Shown in pieces: positions 1 to 5,717 of a DNA stretch of 6,228 nt. Both the position numbers and the translations under genes were made by a program. Below the pieces are notes generated by a model. That model worked only from the letters and a program-made list of their open reading frames with translations. It was not told the origin of the DNA and ran no database searches. Origin of the DNA: Pseudomonadota bacterium (lineage in GTDB: Bacteria > Myxococcota > Myxococcia > Myxococcales > Anaeromyxobacteraceae); the NCBI GenBank assembly GCA_023411405.1, contig JAEYOU010000187.1, forward strand, positions 1 to 6,228. Reading direction: 5' to 3'. Within the stretch, counting starts at the first letter, position 1, and each line of letters begins with the position of its first letter.

Positions 1-168
1 GAACCACGCGTCGCCGCGCAGCGCGCCGGCGAGCGGCCGGAGCCCCTGGCCCCGCACGCCCCACGACGCCGCGAGCCCGCGCGCGAGCGCCACGAGGACC
101 AGCACCGCGAGCGCGATCGGCAGCCCCCAGCCGGCGGGGATGACGATCGTGAAGAGGACGGGCAGCAC
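1..168 (-). CDS. N-terminus of a membrane protein, probably Lgt (prolipoprotein diacylglyceryl transferase); cut by window edge
   Basis: The first 56 codons of a gene that runs off the left edge. It starts at a GTG 3 bases after the lspA stop codon, with a GGGAGGG ribosome-binding site 7 bases upstream. The peptide begins MLPVLFTIVIPAGWG and then has a hydrophobic stretch (about residues 16-34, rich in Leu, Val and Ala) that looks like a membrane segment, followed by a short basic region. The MLPVLF opening and the position directly after lspA recall myxobacterial Lgt proteins, which carry an extra N-terminal membrane segment before the usual Lgt core. Lgt transfers diacylglycerol to the lipobox cysteine, the step before LspA acts. 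No catalytic Lgt motif lies inside the window, so this is inference from context and from memory of relatives. Another small membrane protein is possible. Confidence 0.5.
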   Translation of the reverse strand, partial: MLPVLFTIVIPAGWGLPIALAVLVLVALARGLAASWGVRGQGLRPLAGALRGDAWF

Positions 169-171
169 CGG

Positions 172-819
172 TCAGCCCTCCCGCGCGGCGCCCTCGAGCT
201 CCCGCTCCCCCGCCTTCGCCTTCCGCGTCCCCGGCTGGAGGAGCAGCATCGCCACGCCCAGCACGATGCAGGAGTCGGCGACGTTGAACGTGGGCCAGTG
301 CCAGCCGCGCGCGTACCAGTCGATGAAGTCGATGACGTACCCGCGCGCGAGCCGGTCGATGAAGTTCCCGACCGCGCCCGCGAGGAGGAGCGCGAGCGCC
401 ACCTGCCCGTAGCGCTGCGCCGGCTCGAGCTTCCGGTAGTAGCCGACGATGAACGCCACCGCGGCGAGCGAGATGACCGTGAAGAAGACGTTCCGGACGC
501 GCTCGGAGAGGTCCTGGAAGAGCCCCCAGGCGGCCCCCTCGTTCTCGACGTACTTCATCGCCCACATCGGCTTCCAGACGACGTGGGGCGCGGTCGCGTA
601 CGGCAGGAGGTGCCGGTGGCCGTAGAACCCCTTCACCTTCTCCCCGAAGGTGGCGTCGCCGCGGACCTGGAAGACGGTGGTGAGGCGATCGACGGCGAGG
701 AACTTCGTCGCCTGGTCGAACGTGACCAGGACGGCGAAGACCGCCGCGAGCAGCGTCCACTTCCCGGGGCCGCGGGCCCCACGCCGCTGCGGGCCCGTGT
801 CCAAGGGGGGGAGGCTCAT
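172..819 (-). CDS. lspA: Lipoprotein signal peptidase (signal peptidase II)
   Basis: A 215-residue inner-membrane aspartyl protease that cuts the signal peptide from diacylglyceryl-modified prolipoproteins just before the lipobox cysteine. Family motifs are all present: FDQATK at 34-39 at the end of the first membrane segment, NEGAAWGLF at 93-101, GNFIDRL at 151-157 with the first catalytic Asp (D155), and FNVADSCI at 178-185 with the second catalytic Asp (D182). Four hydrophobic segments fit the family (about 21-40, 109-126, 136-152, 180-196). It is about 50 residues longer than the E. coli enzyme (164). Most of the extra is in the periplasmic loop between the first segment and the NEGAAWG motif (about 43-88), plus a polar N-terminus and a charged C-terminal tail. 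The ATG overlaps the ileS stop as ATGA, so translation is probably coupled. A longer open frame upstream is only ileS read in another frame. Confidence 0.97.
   Translation of the reverse strand: MSLPPLDTGPQRRGARGPGKWTLLAAVFAVLVTFDQATKFLAVDRLTTVFQVRGDATFGEKVKGFYGHRHLLPYATAPHVVWKPMWAMKYVENEGAAWGLFQDLSERVRNVFFTVISLAAVAFIVGYYRKLEPAQRYGQVALALLLAGAVGNFIDRLARGYVIDFIDWYARGWHWPTFNVADSCIVLGVAMLLLQPGTRKAKAGERELEGAAREG
176..182 (-). promoter_or_regulatory. Ribosome-binding site of the probable lgt gene
   Basis: GGGAGGG on the minus strand, lying inside the last codons of lspA, 7 bases before the GTG at 168. It is the feature that decides the start of this partial gene and suggests it is translated from the same message as lspA. 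Confidence 0.65.
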
Positions 820-3635
820 GTCAGGGCGTCCGCGCACTTGCCGCAAACGGTCGGGTGCGCCGGATCCTTCCCGACGTCGTCGCGGTAGATCCAGCACCGC
901 TCGCACTTCACGCCCGGCGCGCGCTTCACCTCGACGGCGAGCGGTCCCTTGGCGAGCTCGACCCCCGAGACGATGAACAGGGTCGCAAGCTCCTCCTTCG
1001 CCTCGGCCAGCAGGTCGTACGTCTTCCCGTCCGCCTGCACGACCACGCTCGCCTCGAGCCCGGAGCCGATGAGCTTCGCCTTGCGGGCCTCCTCGAGCTT
1101 CCCCTGCACCGCGGCGCGGACGTCGAAGAGCTGCCCGTACCGCGCCTCGAGCGCGTCGGCGTCCGCCGGCCGCGCGCGCTTCGGGAGCCCGGCCAGGAAG
1201 ACGCTCTCGGCGGACCGCGCCGGCAGGAACGACCAGGCCTCGCTCGCCGTGAACGAGAGGACGGGGGCGAGCAGCCGGACGAGGTCCTCGGCCACGGCCT
1301 GGAGCACCGTGAGCGCCGACCGCCGCGCCTTGCCCCACTTCTTCGAGGTGTAGAGCCGGTCCTTGACGATGTCGAAGTACTGGGCCGAGAGCTCCACGGC
1401 GCAGAACTGGATGGTGGCGTGGTAGGCGACGTGGAACTCGTAGTCCTCGTACGCCCTGGTCACCTTCTCGTCCCAGGCGGCGAGCCGCCCGAGCGCCCAG
1501 CGGTCGATGGGGAGCAGCTCCTCCACCGGCACCGCGTGGGCCTTCGGATCGAACCCCTCGAGCGCGCCGAGCACGTAGCGGATCGTGTTGCGGATCTTCC
1601 GGTACCCCTCGGCGACGCCGCCCAGGATGTTCTCGGAGAGCGTGACGTCGTCGCGGTAGTCGGAGGCCGCGACCCAGAGCCGGAGGATGTCGGCGCCGTA
1701 CTTCTTGATGATGTCGGCGGGGTCGATGCCGTTGCCGGCGCTCTTCGACATCGCCTTCCCCTTCCCGTCGAGGAGGAAGCCGTGCGTGAGCACCGCGCGG
1801 TAGGGGGCCTTCTCCTCGAGCGCGGTCGCGGTGAGGAGCGCGGAGTGGAACCAGCCGCGGTGCTGGTCGGAGCCCTCGAGGTAGAGATCGACCGGGATCC
1901 CCATCCCCTCCTTCTCCGCCACCGCCGCCCAGGACACGCCCGAGTCCCACCAGACGTCGAGGATGTCCTGCTCCCGCCGGAACTCGGCCTTTCCGCACTT
2001 CGGGCACGCCTCACCCTGCGTGAACTGGGCAGGGCTCCGCCGGTACCAGGCCTCGATCCCCTCCTCCTCGAAGGCGCGCGCGACCTGGTCCATCACCTTC
2101 TGCGAGAGGAGCGGCTCGGCGCACCCCTCGCAGTAGAAGACCGGGATCGGCACGCCCCAGGTCCGCTGGCGGGAGAGGCACCAGTCGGGCCGGTTCTCGA
2201 TCATGTTGTAGATGCGGTCCCGGCCCCAGCGCGGGATCCACTGCACCTTCTCGATCTCGGCGAGCGCCTTCTTGCGCAGGTCGCGGTGGTCGAGCGAGAG
2301 GAACCACTGATCGGTGGCCCGGAAGACGACCGGGTTGTGGCACCGCCAGCAGTGCGGGTAGCTGTGGGCGAGCTTCGCCTTCGGGTCGGAGAGGAGGTGG
2401 CCCGAGGCGTGGAGGTCGTTCACGATCTCCGGGTTCGCCGCGAAGATCTCCTTGCCCGCGTACTTCCCTGCCTCGGCGGTGAAGCGACCGGCGCCGTCGA
2501 CCGGGTTCAGGACCTCGAGCCCGTACTTCAGGCCCACGACGTAGTCCTCGGCGCCGTGGCCCGGCGCGGTGTGGACGAGGCCGGTGCCGGCGTCGAGGGT
2601 CACGTGGTCGCCGAGGATCACCGGGCACTCGCGCCCCATGAACGGGTGCTGGTACCGGAGCCCCTCGAGCGCCTTCCCCTCGAACGTGGCGAGGATCTTC
2701 TTCGGGTCGACGAGCTTCGCGCCGCCGCCGCCGGTCGCCGCCTCGTGCGCCGCGGGCGAGTGCTTCGCCGGGCCCTCGGCGCGGCGCGGCTCGACCGCCT
2801 CGAGGAACTGGCCGAGGAGGTCCTTCGCCACGACGGCGACCGAGCCGCCGAGGTCGTACGCGACGTACGTGAACTGCGGGTGCGCCGCGACGGCGAGGTT
2901 CGCGGGGAGGGTCCAGGGGGTCGTCGTCCAGATGACGAGCCGGACCTTCTTGCCGGCGACCTTCGGATCGGGGAGCGGGGAGACGAGGTCGAAGGCCACG
3001 TGGATCGACGGAGACGTGTGGTCCTCGTACTCGACCTCGGCCTCGGCGAGCGCGGTCCGGTCGGTGGTGCACCAGTAGACCGGCTTCTTGCCGCGGAAGA
3101 GGAACCCGCGCTCGGCGGCGCGCGCGAAGGTCCGGACGATCTCCGCCTCGTAGCCGCGCGCCATCGTCGCGTACGGCGTCGCCCACCGGCCGAAGATGCC
3201 GAGCCGCTTGAACGACTCGCGCTGCCTGTCGATCCACTTCTGCGCGTACTTCCGGCAGGCCTCGATGATCTGGGCCCGGTCCATCTCCCGCTTCTTCGGC
3301 CCGAGCTCCTTGTCCACCTTGAGCTCGATCGGCAGGCCGTGGCAGTCCCAGCCGGGCACGTAGTCCGCCACGTCCCCGCGCATGTTGCGGTACTTGACCA
3401 CGATGTCCTTCAGGACCTTGTTGAGCGCGTGGCCGATGTGGATGTCGCCGTTCGCGTACGGGGGGCCGTCGTGGAGCACGAACCGCGGCCCGCTCCTCCC
3501 CGCGTTCTGGGCGACGAGCCGCTGGAAGATGGCCTGCTCCTCCCACTGGCGCAGGATCTCGGGCTCCCGCTGGGGGAGGTTCCCCTTCATCGGGAAGTCG
3601 GTCTTGGGGAGATTGACTGTCTCTTTGTAGTCCAC
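816..3635 (-). CDS. ileS: Isoleucyl-tRNA synthetase
   Basis: A 939-residue cytoplasmic class I synthetase that joins isoleucine to tRNA-Ile and edits mischarged valine; E. coli IleS is 938. Visible in order: N-terminus NLPKTDFPMKGNLPQREPEI; HIGH at 66-69; the CP1 editing domain with TTTPWTLPANLA (237-248) and GHGAEDY (359-365, with the conserved editing Asp D364); PDWCLSRQRTWGVP (483-496); a CxxC pair (502/505) and a second pair (544/547), likely a zinc ribbon; LEGSDQHRGWF (586-596); AMSKS at 628-632 in place of KMSKS; the anticodon-binding helices; and a C-terminal zinc finger, C911xxC914-x16-C931xxC934, with the E. coli-type spacing. About 26 extra low-complexity residues sit in the editing domain (about 281-310). 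The start is GTG: it has AAGGCGG 8 bases upstream and an in-frame TAG only 10 codons before, with no other usable start between. It is the first gene of the ileS-lspA operon. Confidence 0.98.
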   Translation of the reverse strand: MDYKETVNLPKTDFPMKGNLPQREPEILRQWEEQAIFQRLVAQNAGRSGPRFVLHDGPPYANGDIHIGHALNKVLKDIVVKYRNMRGDVADYVPGWDCHGLPIELKVDKELGPKKREMDRAQIIEACRKYAQKWIDRQRESFKRLGIFGRWATPYATMARGYEAEIVRTFARAAERGFLFRGKKPVYWCTTDRTALAEAEVEYEDHTSPSIHVAFDLVSPLPDPKVAGKKVRLVIWTTTPWTLPANLAVAAHPQFTYVAYDLGGSVAVVAKDLLGQFLEAVEPRRAEGPAKHSPAAHEAATGGGGAKLVDPKKILATFEGKALEGLRYQHPFMGRECPVILGDHVTLDAGTGLVHTAPGHGAEDYVVGLKYGLEVLNPVDGAGRFTAEAGKYAGKEIFAANPEIVNDLHASGHLLSDPKAKLAHSYPHCWRCHNPVVFRATDQWFLSLDHRDLRKKALAEIEKVQWIPRWGRDRIYNMIENRPDWCLSRQRTWGVPIPVFYCEGCAEPLLSQKVMDQVARAFEEEGIEAWYRRSPAQFTQGEACPKCGKAEFRREQDILDVWWDSGVSWAAVAEKEGMGIPVDLYLEGSDQHRGWFHSALLTATALEEKAPYRAVLTHGFLLDGKGKAMSKSAGNGIDPADIIKKYGADILRLWVAASDYRDDVTLSENILGGVAEGYRKIRNTIRYVLGALEGFDPKAHAVPVEELLPIDRWALGRLAAWDEKVTRAYEDYEFHVAYHATIQFCAVELSAQYFDIVKDRLYTSKKWGKARRSALTVLQAVAEDLVRLLAPVLSFTASEAWSFLPARSAESVFLAGLPKRARPADADALEARYGQLFDVRAAVQGKLEEARKAKLIGSGLEASVVVQADGKTYDLLAEAKEELATLFIVSGVELAKGPLAVEVKRAPGVKCERCWIYRDDVGKDPAHPTVCGKCADALT

Positions 3636-3643
3636 GTGGCGTT

Positions 3644-3650
3644 CCGCCTT
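3644..3650 (-). promoter_or_regulatory. Ribosome-binding site of ileS
   Basis: AAGGCGG on the minus strand, 8 bases before the GTG start at 3635. With the in-frame TAG at 3668-3666 it fixes GTG as the start codon. Confidence 0.6.
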
Positions 3651-3662
3651 GGAAAGACAAGG

Positions 3663-3691
3663 GTTCTAGCAGTGGGCGGCGGGGCGATCAA
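3663..3691 (-). promoter_or_regulatory. Sigma-70-like promoter of the ileS-lspA operon
   Basis: On the minus strand, TTGATC (3691-3686, 4 of 6 matches to TTGACA) is followed after exactly 17 bases by TAGAAC (3668-3663, 4 of 6 to TATAAT), preceded by a TGC that gives an extended -10. The predicted start of transcription is near 3656, leaving a leader of about 20 bases that holds the ribosome-binding site. That leader is too short for a T-box or other attenuator. Inferred from sequence pattern only. Confidence 0.6.
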
Positions 3692-3754
3692 CGAGCCTCT
3701 TGTCCCGCGCGACTCGTGGCTCCCCTCGCACCGGTGGGCGGGCGCGGTGGCGCG

Positions 3755-3783
3755 TTGCGGCTCCCCACCGCGACGGCTAACCT
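3755..3783 (+). promoter_or_regulatory. Possible sigma-70-like promoter of rimK
   Basis: TTGCGG (3755-3760) and TAACCT (3778-3783) are separated by 17 bases. Each matches the consensus at only 3 of 6 positions, so it is weak. The predicted transcription start (about 3790) would be only a few bases before the ATG at 3794, which agrees with the lack of any Shine-Dalgarno sequence there. It lies back to back with the ileS promoter. Confidence 0.35.
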
Positions 3784-3793
3784 TCGCTCGCCC

Positions 3794-4786
3794 ATGCCCG
3801 CCCCGAAGAAGAGCGCCTCACGCTCCCGGCGGGCCTCCCGCGCGGGCGAGAGATCGGCCCCTGGAACGCTTCGCCTGGCCATCCTCTCGCGGAACGCGCG
3901 GCTCTACTCGACCCGGCGGCTCGTCGAGGCGGCGAAGGGGCTCGGGCTCGCGCCCCTCGTCCTCGACACGCTGCGCTGCAACATGGTCGTGGCGCGCGAC
4001 ACCCCCCGGATGCTCTACGGGGGCGAGGAGCTCGTCGCGACCGACCTCCGGGTGGTCATCCCGCGCATCGGCGCGTCGATCACCGGCTACGGCCTCTCGG
4101 TCGTGAACCAGCTCGAGCTCATGGGCGTCCCCGTGCTCGCGGCCGCGACCCCGATCGCGCGGTCGCGCGACAAGCTCCGCGCGCTCCAGCTCCTCTCCCG
4201 GTTCGGCATCGACATCCCGCGCACGGTGATGTGCCGCTTCCGCGAGGAGGTGCCCGAGGCGGTGGAGATGGTCGGCGGGCTCCCCTGCATCATCAAGCTC
4301 ATCCAGGGCACGCAGGGCGTGGGCGTGATGATCGCGTCGACCATGGCCGAGGTGCAGGGCATGCTCGAGGCGCTCTGGACGCTCGGCCAGGAGATCCTGC
4401 TCCAGGAGCTCGTGGCCGAGTCGCGCGGGCGCGACGTGCGCGCCCTCGTCGTCGGGGACCGCGTGGTGGCCGCGATGCGGCGCACGGCGCGCGCAGGCGA
4501 GTTCCGCTCCAACATCCACCGCGGCGCGAGCGCCGAGGCGGTCGAGCTGCCGCGCGAGTACGCCGAGACCGCGGTGAAGGCGGCGCGCGTCATCGGGCTC
4601 GAGGTCGCGGGCGTGGACATGCTCGAGGCGCGGACCGGGCCGAAGATCATGGAGGTGAACTCCTCCCCCGGCTTCGAAGGGCTGGAGGCCGCGACCGGGA
4701 AGGACGTCGCGACGCCGTACGTCGAGCACGCGGTGGAGTACGCACATGCGCGCGCCGCCGGGCGCGCCGGCCGCCACATCGCCTGA
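3794..4786 (+). CDS. rimK: RimK-family ATP-grasp ligase (ribosomal protein S6 glutamate ligase)
   Basis: A 330-residue cytoplasmic ATP-grasp ligase. In E. coli RimK adds glutamates to the C-terminus of ribosomal protein S6. The match is clear through the whole protein: LAILSRNARLYSTRRL (28-43, cf. IAILSRDGTLYS in E. coli), VIPRIGASITGYG (88-100), ARSRDKLRALQLLSRFGIDIP (122-142), the ATP-binding loop KLIQGTQGVGVM (168-179), QEL (204-206), GRDVRALVVGDRVVAAMRR (212-230), EFRSNIHRGA (236-245), VAGVDML (271-277) and MEVNSSPGFEG (286-296), with the metal-binding E287 and N289. The first 25 residues are an Arg/Lys/Ser-rich tail absent from E. coli RimK (300 residues). ATG 3794 is preferred; an in-frame GTG at 3716 adds 26 more residues, and neither has a ribosome-binding site. 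No rimB-like protease gene is adjacent, so the exact substrate is inferred; related ligases act on other substrates, such as LysX on an amino-group carrier protein. Confidence 0.92.
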   Translation: MPAPKKSASRSRRASRAGERSAPGTLRLAILSRNARLYSTRRLVEAAKGLGLAPLVLDTLRCNMVVARDTPRMLYGGEELVATDLRVVIPRIGASITGYGLSVVNQLELMGVPVLAAATPIARSRDKLRALQLLSRFGIDIPRTVMCRFREEVPEAVEMVGGLPCIIKLIQGTQGVGVMIASTMAEVQGMLEALWTLGQEILLQELVAESRGRDVRALVVGDRVVAAMRRTARAGEFRSNIHRGASAEAVELPREYAETAVKAARVIGLEVAGVDMLEARTGPKIMEVNSSPGFEGLEAATGKDVATPYVEHAVEYAHARAAGRAGRHIA

Positions 4787-4809
4787 TGACGCGGGCTTGA
4801 GGCGCCAGC

Positions 4810-4856
4810 CGGGCGGACAGGCGCCCGCCCGACCCTTCAGCCCGGCACGACCGGGC
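4810..4856 (+). terminator. Two short GC hairpins after rimK, possible weak terminator
   Basis: CGGGCGG (4810-4816) pairs with CCGCCCG (4825-4831) over an 8-base loop, and GCCCGG (4840-4845) pairs with CCGGGC (4851-4856) over a 5-base loop. They fall in the 90-base gap after rimK. Neither is followed by a run of T, so intrinsic termination is uncertain. Such stems arise easily in DNA this GC-rich. Confidence 0.3.
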
Positions 4857-4865
4857 CGCTAGAAT
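4836..4865 (+). promoter_or_regulatory. Possible promoter of the DsbA-like gene
   Basis: TAGAAT at 4860-4865 matches the -10 consensus at 5 of 6 positions. The best -35 candidate, TTCAGC at 4836-4841, is poor (3 of 6) with an 18-base spacer. The -10 ends 11 bases before the GTG at 4877, implying a 5' leader of about 5 bases or none. The same CTAGAA core occurs in the ileS promoter. Confidence 0.4.
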
Positions 4866-4876
4866 CCGCCCCGATC

Positions 4877-5542
4877 GTGTCCCCCCGGAATCGTCACGAG
4901 CCCGCCGCGCTGGTCCTCTACGAAGACCCGCTCTCCCCCTGGTGCCTCGTGGCGGAGCGGCGGATCCTCGCCGCCGCCGAGGACGTGCCGGGCGCGTTCC
5001 GCCCGCTGCGCCTCGAGCCCTTCCCGACGCGGGTCACGCCCCGCGCCCTCTCCAAGACGGACCGGTGCGCCCTCGCGCGCGCCGCGCGGCGGGCCGCGCG
5101 CGAGCCCGAGCTCTCGGGGTCGATCCCCGACCTGTGGCTCTCGCCGGACCCGCCGCTCTCCTCGCTCCCGGTGCTCACCGCGCTCTCCGCGGCGCGCCTC
5201 CAGGGGCGCGGCGCCGAGAGCGCCCTCCGGGAGGCGATCCGCGCGGCGGCGCTCTTCCGTGGAGTGAACGTCGCGCGGACCGACGTCCTCCTCGAGCTCG
5301 CGCACGTCGCCCGGCTCGACGTGACGAGCTTCGCGGCCGCGCTCGCCGCGCCCGCCACCGAGGCCCGCGTGCACGAGACCCTCCGGCAGGCGCTCGAGCG
5401 CGGCGTGCGCGAGGTGCCGGCGCTCGTCATCGGCCAGGAGTGGCTCGTCGTGGGCGCCCGCCGCACCGAGGTCTACCGGTCGATCCTCCGGCGTTACGTC
5501 TCGGAGCGGCTCGGCCTGGCCACCGTGCGGACCTTTCATTGA
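4877..5542 (+). CDS. DsbA/FrnE-like thioredoxin-fold protein with a single active-site cysteine
   Basis: A 221-residue protein with no signal peptide, so probably cytoplasmic. The N-terminus has VLYEDPLSPWCLVAERRI (13-30): a first strand followed by SPWC (20-23), where FrnE/DsbA-like proteins have CPWC and hydroxychromene-carboxylate isomerase-like members have SPY or SPW plus a non-cysteine. A helical insertion follows (about 60-160). The C-terminal part has GVREVPALVIGQEWLVVGARRTEVY (176-200), which fits the cis-proline strand (VP at 180-181) and the closing hairpin and helix of the fold. The first cysteine of CxxC is replaced by Ser20, so C23 is alone in the motif; C64 is the only other cysteine. 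A classical dithiol oxidase role is therefore unlikely. A monothiol reductase, a glutathione-dependent isomerase or a chaperone-like role remains open, and the substrate is unknown. The start is GTG without a visible ribosome-binding site. It lies 90 bases after rimK in the same direction. Confidence 0.75.
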   Translation: MSPRNRHEPAALVLYEDPLSPWCLVAERRILAAAEDVPGAFRPLRLEPFPTRVTPRALSKTDRCALARAARRAAREPELSGSIPDLWLSPDPPLSSLPVLTALSAARLQGRGAESALREAIRAAALFRGVNVARTDVLLELAHVARLDVTSFAAALAAPATEARVHETLRQALERGVREVPALVIGQEWLVVGARRTEVYRSILRRYVSERLGLATVRTFH

Positions 5543-5571
5543 CCCACCGCGTTCGGGCTGCGCTCCGTCAC

Positions 5572-5592
5572 CCGGGTCGCACGCGTGCCCGG
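5572..5592. other. 10-base palindrome in the gap before the lipoprotein gene
   Basis: GCACGCGTGC at 5579-5588 is a perfect palindrome. CCGGG (5572-5576) can also pair with CCCGG (5588-5592). It lies 30 bases after the DsbA-like stop and about 70 bases upstream of the sigma-54-like promoter. It could be an operator or activator site, or a weak hairpin at the end of the upstream gene; there is no T-run. The rest of the 175-base gap holds the promoter and ribosome-binding site listed separately. Confidence 0.25.
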
Positions 5593-5653
5593 CCCGCACG
5601 TCCCGGCTCTCTGAAATGTCGTGGGCGCCCGGGTGTTTGCTCGGCTGGGAGGC

Positions 5654-5669
5654 CGGCACGCTCCCTGCT
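5654..5669 (+). promoter_or_regulatory. Probable sigma-54 (-24/-12) promoter of the lipoprotein gene
   Basis: CGGCACGCTCCCTGCT matches the sigma-54 consensus TGGCACG-N4-TTGCW at 10 of 12 defined positions, with the invariant GG (5655-5656) and GC (5667-5668) exactly 10 bases apart. The predicted transcription start is near 5680, leaving a leader of about 38 bases before the ATG at 5718. No sigma-70 pair with proper spacing is visible here. A sigma-54 promoter would need an enhancer-binding activator, which is not encoded in the window. Confidence 0.55.
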
Positions 5670-5704
5670 ACGCTCGGAGGAGGGCCGCCACGCCGGCGGG
5701 CCCC

Positions 5705-5710
5705 GGAGGA
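5705..5710 (+). promoter_or_regulatory. Ribosome-binding site of the lipoprotein gene
   Basis: GGAGGA, 7 bases before the ATG at 5718. It chooses this ATG over an in-frame ATG at 5616, which lacks such a site and would bury the signal peptide behind 34 extra residues. Confidence 0.75.
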
Positions 5711-5717
5711 CGACCCC

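Noticed and set aside
2011..3660. A 549-codon minus-strand frame overlapping the start of ileS.
   Set aside because: Same strand, different frame as ileS. It is Arg/Pro/Gly-rich with no domain, and the ileS frame carries all the family motifs.
3716..3793. In-frame upstream GTG start for rimK.
   Set aside because: No ribosome-binding site. The added residues have no counterpart in the RimK family, and the region holds promoter-like boxes.
3636..3793. A T-box riboswitch or tRNA-like leader for ileS.
   Set aside because: The leader after the predicted transcription start is only about 20 bases, and no T-box sequence or terminator/antiterminator pair is visible.
855..4106. A 1083-codon open frame on the plus strand opposite ileS.
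   Set aside because: It is the shadow of ileS: in very GC-rich genes the antisense frames rarely contain stops. Its translation is dominated by Arg, Leu, Val, Glu and Asp with no recognisable domain, while ileS in the other strand is unmistakable.
5616..5717. In-frame upstream ATG (5616) that would lengthen the lipoprotein by 34 residues.
   Set aside because: It has no ribosome-binding site and would overlap the sigma-54-like promoter. It would also place an Arg/Pro-rich segment before a complete lipoprotein signal peptide.
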